Shown: positions 51,290 through 54,333 of the stretch, piece by piece
Position numbering within the stretch: the first letter of the stretch is position 1
How the letters are laid out: each line of letters starts with the position of its first letter
Assembly: GCA_012839565.1 (NCBI GenBank)
Contig: DUMZ01000003.1
Span: 1-54,333, forward strand
Reading direction: 5' to 3'
Length of the DNA stretch: 54,333 bases
Source of the DNA: Anaerolineaceae bacterium
GTDB lineage: Bacteria > Chloroflexota > Anaerolineae > Anaerolineales > Anaerolineaceae
The notes under the pieces: model-generated
What the model was told of the DNA's origin: nothing
The model's database searches: none
What the model saw: the letters and a program-made list of their open reading frames with translations, nothing else
Position numbers and translations under genes: made by a program

Positions 51290-51520
51290 TGGAGTAGTAA
51301 AGCTTTATCCGCCCGACAGAGATGAACTTAATGGCTGAGAAAGTTCACGGGGAAGGAAAGTTTGAAGTCGCCAGGATTGACGACCGAAGAAACCGAAAGG
51401 GAGTAGAACGGTCCGGGAGAGCCCGATAACGCTCACCCTGAGTGCGGTCTAAAATAGACCGAATTGAGGTGGTACCACGGAACTTCGCTTTCGTCCTCAA
51501 GTGACGAAAGCTTTTTAATT
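51290..51520 (+). promoter_or_regulatory. T-box riboswitch controlling valS
   Basis: The leader holds the T-box core GGTGGTACCACGG (51468-51480), which forms the antiterminator bulge that pairs with the uncharged tRNA acceptor end. It is preceded by a Stem I-like region with GTGAACTT/AAGTTCAC pairing near 51325-51350. A GTC triplet at 51367-51369 is a candidate valine specifier; its placement is tentative. A strong intrinsic terminator follows, so control is by transcription antitermination when tRNA-Val is uncharged. The rest of 51233-51569 holds no gene. Confidence 0.9.
51487..51520 (+). terminator. T-box terminator
   Basis: GCTTTCGTC (51487-51495) pairs with GACGAAAGC (51503-51511), followed by TTTTTAATTT. 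Its 5' side follows the T-box sequence, as expected for mutually exclusive folds. Confidence 0.92.
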
Positions 51521-51569
51521 TAACTCGCTTATTTGAAATTTATTACAGACAAGCGTGAAAGAGGATAAG

Positions 51570-54257
51570 ATGACAGAACTGCCAAAAACTTATGATCCTA
51601 AAGTTTATGAAGAAGATATTTATAAGCATTGGGAAGAAAAAGGCTATTTTAAGCCAACCAACGACCCAAACTTGCCTGGACATGACCCAAACATTGAGCC
51701 ATTTGTTATCGTCATTCCACCACCTAATGTAACCGGCGCGCTTCATTTGGGGCACCCCATGTTTGTGACCATTGAGGACATTATGGTACGTTACCATCGG
51801 ATGAAAGGTGTGCCAACCCTTTGGGTGCCAGGTACCGACCATGCTGGAATTGCCACACAGTTGCAGGTTGAAAAACTTCTGGCAACCGAAGGCACAAGCC
51901 GTCAGGAACTGGGCCGGGAAGCATTTGAAGCGCGTGTTTGGGAATGGAAAGAAAAGTATGGCGGCGAAATTTCGAGACAACTGCGTCGATTGGGTGCGTC
52001 ATGTGACTGGGAAAGAGAGCGTTTTACGCTTGATGAAGGACTTTCAAACGCCGTGCGCGAAGCTTTTGTGCGACTATGGGAAAAAGGGCTGATTTATCGT
52101 GGCGCGCGTATGATTAACTGGTCACCAGGTTTACAAACAGCGGTTTCTGACCTTGAGGTCGAGTATTCGGAAGAACCCGGCAAGCTTTATTACTTCATGT
52201 ATATGCTAGCGGATGGGTCGGGTGATTATTTGCCTGTGGCAACCACACGTCCGGAAACTATTCCTGGTGATACCGCTGTAGCAGTTCATCCTGAAGATGA
52301 AAGATTCGCTAAATTTGTTGGCAAAAAGGTTCTTGTGCCAAGTTTGGGACGTGAGATACCTGTTGTGGCTGACGATTATGTGGAAAAAGAATTTGGTACA
52401 GGCGCGTTAAAAATTACCCCTGGTCACGACCCGCATGACTATGAAATCGGTGTGCGTCATAATTTGGAACTTATCAACATTATGAATAATGATGCCACGC
52501 TTAATGAAAACGCTGGACCTTATGCAGGAATGGAAAGGTTTAAGGCACGTAAGGCGATATGGGCTGACATGCAAGCCGATGGTTTGGTTATCAAAGAAGA
52601 AGATTACCAAATGAATGTCCCCCGCTCGCAACGGGGTGGCGAGATTATTGAACCGCTCATTTCTACGCAATGGTTCGTGAAAATGGATGGTTTAGCCGAA
52701 GCTGCTGCTAAAGCCGTCAATAACGGTGAGATTCAGTTTGTTCCAGAACGTTACACAAAAGTATTCCTAAATTGGATGAACAATATTCAGGATTGGTGCA
52801 TTAGCCGGCAACTGTGGTGGGGGCATCGAATCCCAGTGTGGTATTGCCAGGCATGTGGCGAGATAATCGTAGCTCGCGAAACGCCAAAACAATGTACTGG
52901 GTGTGGGTCATCAGATTTACACCAGGATGATGATGTACTCGATACCTGGTTCTCATCTGGTTTGTGGCCATTTTCTGTTTTCGGTTGGCCAGAGGAAACA
53001 CCCGATTACAAATATTTCTATCCAACAAGTATCCTGGAGACTGGTTATGATATTTTGTTCTTCTGGGTTGCACGTATGGTGATGGACGGCATAGAGTTTA
53101 CAGGACAGGTGCCATTCCATACGGTTTATCTGCATGGCATGATTCGCGATGAAAAAGGCCAAAAGATGAGTAAAACCAAGAATAACGTTATCGACCCACT
53201 TATTTTAATGGATGAATACGGAACGGATGCATTGCGGTTTACGTTGCTGGTGGGTTCATCGCCAGGCAATGATCAAAATGTTGGCGTTAAAAAGGTTGAA
53301 GCCAACCGTAACTTTGCTAATAAAGTTTGGAACATTGGACGCTATGTCATAAATGCTATTGACAGAATTGAGACAAAAGCAAATGATGAGCCGGACTGGA
53401 CTTTAGCTGATGGTTGGATTTGGGCACGCTTAAAACAAACGGTGAACAGCGTTAACTCACTTTTTGAAGCCTATCAATATGGCGAAGCTGGCAAACAGAT
53501 TTATGAATTCTTGTGGAATGACTTTGCCGACTGGTATGTGGAAGGATCAAAACGTCAGCTAGCAGAAGGGGGCAACAGATCTGCTTATACCGCGTACACA
53601 CTCGCATTTGTATTGGATACGATGTTGCGACTCTTGCACCCCTTCACGCCATTTGTTACTGAGGCGCTTTGGGGATATCTGAAGAAAGCTTGCAAAGAAT
53701 CTGGGTTGGTTTACACACCAGACGAAGGCTGGGTGGATGATTTGATGATCGCCAAATGGCCTGAAGCGATGACCTTGGACGGAAAAGAGAACGAATATTT
53801 GCGGGAATTTGGCTTGGTGCAGGACATTGTAAGGGCGATTAGAAACGTTCGTTCTGAATATAGAATTGAACCAAATAACAAGCTAAAAGCAGCTATGGTG
53901 TCAGAAGAATTGATTGCTTTATTGGAAGCACAAAAAGAAGTCATTGCTGATTTTGCTCATCTTGACCTAGATAGTTTGAAAGTTAGTGCATCACCGATTG
54001 ACGCCGAAGGTTTGACAGCTTTGGTTGTGGATAGGGTTGAAGTATTCCTGCAATTGAGCAATGATGGCGATGATGAAGCTGACCGAGAAAGACTGACAAA
54101 AGAGTTAGAGGAAGCTGAATCACACATTAAACGCCTGGAAGCTTTGTTGGCAAGTCCATTCGCGCAAAAAGCGCCTGAAAAGGTTGTGGCTGGGGAACGA
54201 CAGAAACTGGCTGACTACCAGGCAACTGCGGAAAAATTACGTGAACGCTTAAGCTAG
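51570..54257 (+). CDS. valS: Valine--tRNA ligase
   Basis: Class I aminoacyl-tRNA synthetase of 895 residues. HIGH motif: PPPNVTGALHLGHPM. Editing (CP1) domain around 190-350 (TTRPETIPGDTAVAVHPED, GTGALKITPGHDPHDYEIG). Zinc-like insertion CQACGEIIVARETPKQCTGCG. KMSKS as GQKMSKTKNNVIDP. Anticodon-binding domain and C-terminal coiled-coil tRNA arm (RERLTKELEEAESHIKRLEALL...). ATG at 51570 with GAGG spaced 5-6 nt is preferred over the in-frame GTG at 51555, which precedes the ribosome-binding site. Confidence 0.97.
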   Translation: MTELPKTYDPKVYEEDIYKHWEEKGYFKPTNDPNLPGHDPNIEPFVIVIPPPNVTGALHLGHPMFVTIEDIMVRYHRMKGVPTLWVPGTDHAGIATQLQVEKLLATEGTSRQELGREAFEARVWEWKEKYGGEISRQLRRLGASCDWERERFTLDEGLSNAVREAFVRLWEKGLIYRGARMINWSPGLQTAVSDLEVEYSEEPGKLYYFMYMLADGSGDYLPVATTRPETIPGDTAVAVHPEDERFAKFVGKKVLVPSLGREIPVVADDYVEKEFGTGALKITPGHDPHDYEIGVRHNLELINIMNNDATLNENAGPYAGMERFKARKAIWADMQADGLVIKEEDYQMNVPRSQRGGEIIEPLISTQWFVKMDGLAEAAAKAVNNGEIQFVPERYTKVFLNWMNNIQDWCISRQLWWGHRIPVWYCQACGEIIVARETPKQCTGCGSSDLHQDDDVLDTWFSSGLWPFSVFGWPEETPDYKYFYPTSILETGYDILFFWVARMVMDGIEFTGQVPFHTVYLHGMIRDEKGQKMSKTKNNVIDPLILMDEYGTDALRFTLLVGSSPGNDQNVGVKKVEANRNFANKVWNIGRYVINAIDRIETKANDEPDWTLADGWIWARLKQTVNSVNSLFEAYQYGEAGKQIYEFLWNDFADWYVEGSKRQLAEGGNRSAYTAYTLAFVLDTMLRLLHPFTPFVTEALWGYLKKACKESGLVYTPDEGWVDDLMIAKWPEAMTLDGKENEYLREFGLVQDIVRAIRNVRSEYRIEPNNKLKAAMVSEELIALLEAQKEVIADFAHLDLDSLKVSASPIDAEGLTALVVDRVEVFLQLSNDGDDEADRERLTKELEEAESHIKRLEALLASPFAQKAPEKVVAGERQKLADYQATAEKLRERLS

Positions 54258-54276
54258 TTTAGAACTACACAAAATG

Positions 54277-54315
54277 ATAACGCCCAGGATGTTAAGACCT
54301 GGGCGTTTGGTTTTC
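54277..54315 (+). terminator. valS terminator
   Basis: AACGCCCAGG (54279-54288) pairs with CCTGGGCGTT (54298-54307), followed by TGGTTTTC, 22 bp after the valS stop. Confidence 0.85.
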
Positions 54316-54333
54316 AAGATGAGATGCTTGCTT

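Overview
The window looks like a stretch of chromosome from a Chloroflexota bacterium, most likely class Anaerolineae. This is inferred from gene content and protein style, not from a database search. The signs are Pro/Thr-rich linkers behind lipoprotein and membrane anchors, an archaeal-type phosphoglycerate mutase, an AmrS radical SAM enzyme, GAF/PP2C signalling proteins, an NfnAB-type fusion and the yebC-ruvC-ruvA group. Base composition is moderately AT-rich and even. Apart from the left edge, almost everything is housekeeping DNA, densely packed on both strands.

Left edge (1-386): a perfect 75-bp inverted repeat around the start of a transposase gene, with 22-bp-spaced terminal repeats, which is a folded-back insertion-sequence end. 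A consensus promoter and a terminator-like hairpin follow, ahead of rpoC. 387-12.3 kb: rpoC (very acidic tail), gyrA, then rdgB, a PhnD-like lipoprotein and a SanA-like protein on the minus strand, then yceD and metG. 12.5-24 kb: a 31-residue membrane microprotein gene behind uvrC, divergent mutL, a zinc dehydrogenase, tRNA-Pro(CGG), ettA, cspA, a one-chain NfnAB, a TPR protein, a YfcE-type phosphodiesterase and tRNA-Pro(GGG).

23.7-29.1 kb (minus strand) is the most interesting part. Four tightly coupled genes encode a DUF2207-like membrane protein ending in alternating Cys-Ala, a radical SAM/SPASM enzyme with an N-terminal PqqD-like (RRE) domain, a paralogue that keeps the RRE but has lost all cluster cysteines, and a class I methyltransferase. 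A two-TM zinc-ribbon protein lies just upstream. This looks like a peptide-tail maturation system in which the substrate is the cytoplasmic tail of a membrane protein.

29.2-38.7 kb: mreB; yebC-ruvC-trmH/spoU-ruvA; an RsbW-like kinase with a GAF-GAF-PP2C phosphatase; radC; an RluA-type pseudouridine synthase; DegV. 38.8-48.8 kb: a divergent pair sharing a palindromic -10 box (zinc-ribbon protein and SH3b membrane protein), a patatin, an LCP protein, a 3-hydroxyisobutyrate-type dehydrogenase, aPGAM, AmrS, HutH, cyclophilin and an orphan membrane protein. 48.9-54.3 kb: GlpX-type FBPase, GDP-mannose 4,6-dehydratase, and valS behind a T-box leader.

Expression signals recur. Extended -10 promoters (TGnTATAAT) are common, and several genes (uvrC, mutL, radC, the 259-aa membrane protein, probably the lipoprotein) have a -10 box exactly 6 nt before the ATG, which predicts leaderless mRNAs. 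Others have ordinary Shine-Dalgarno sites.
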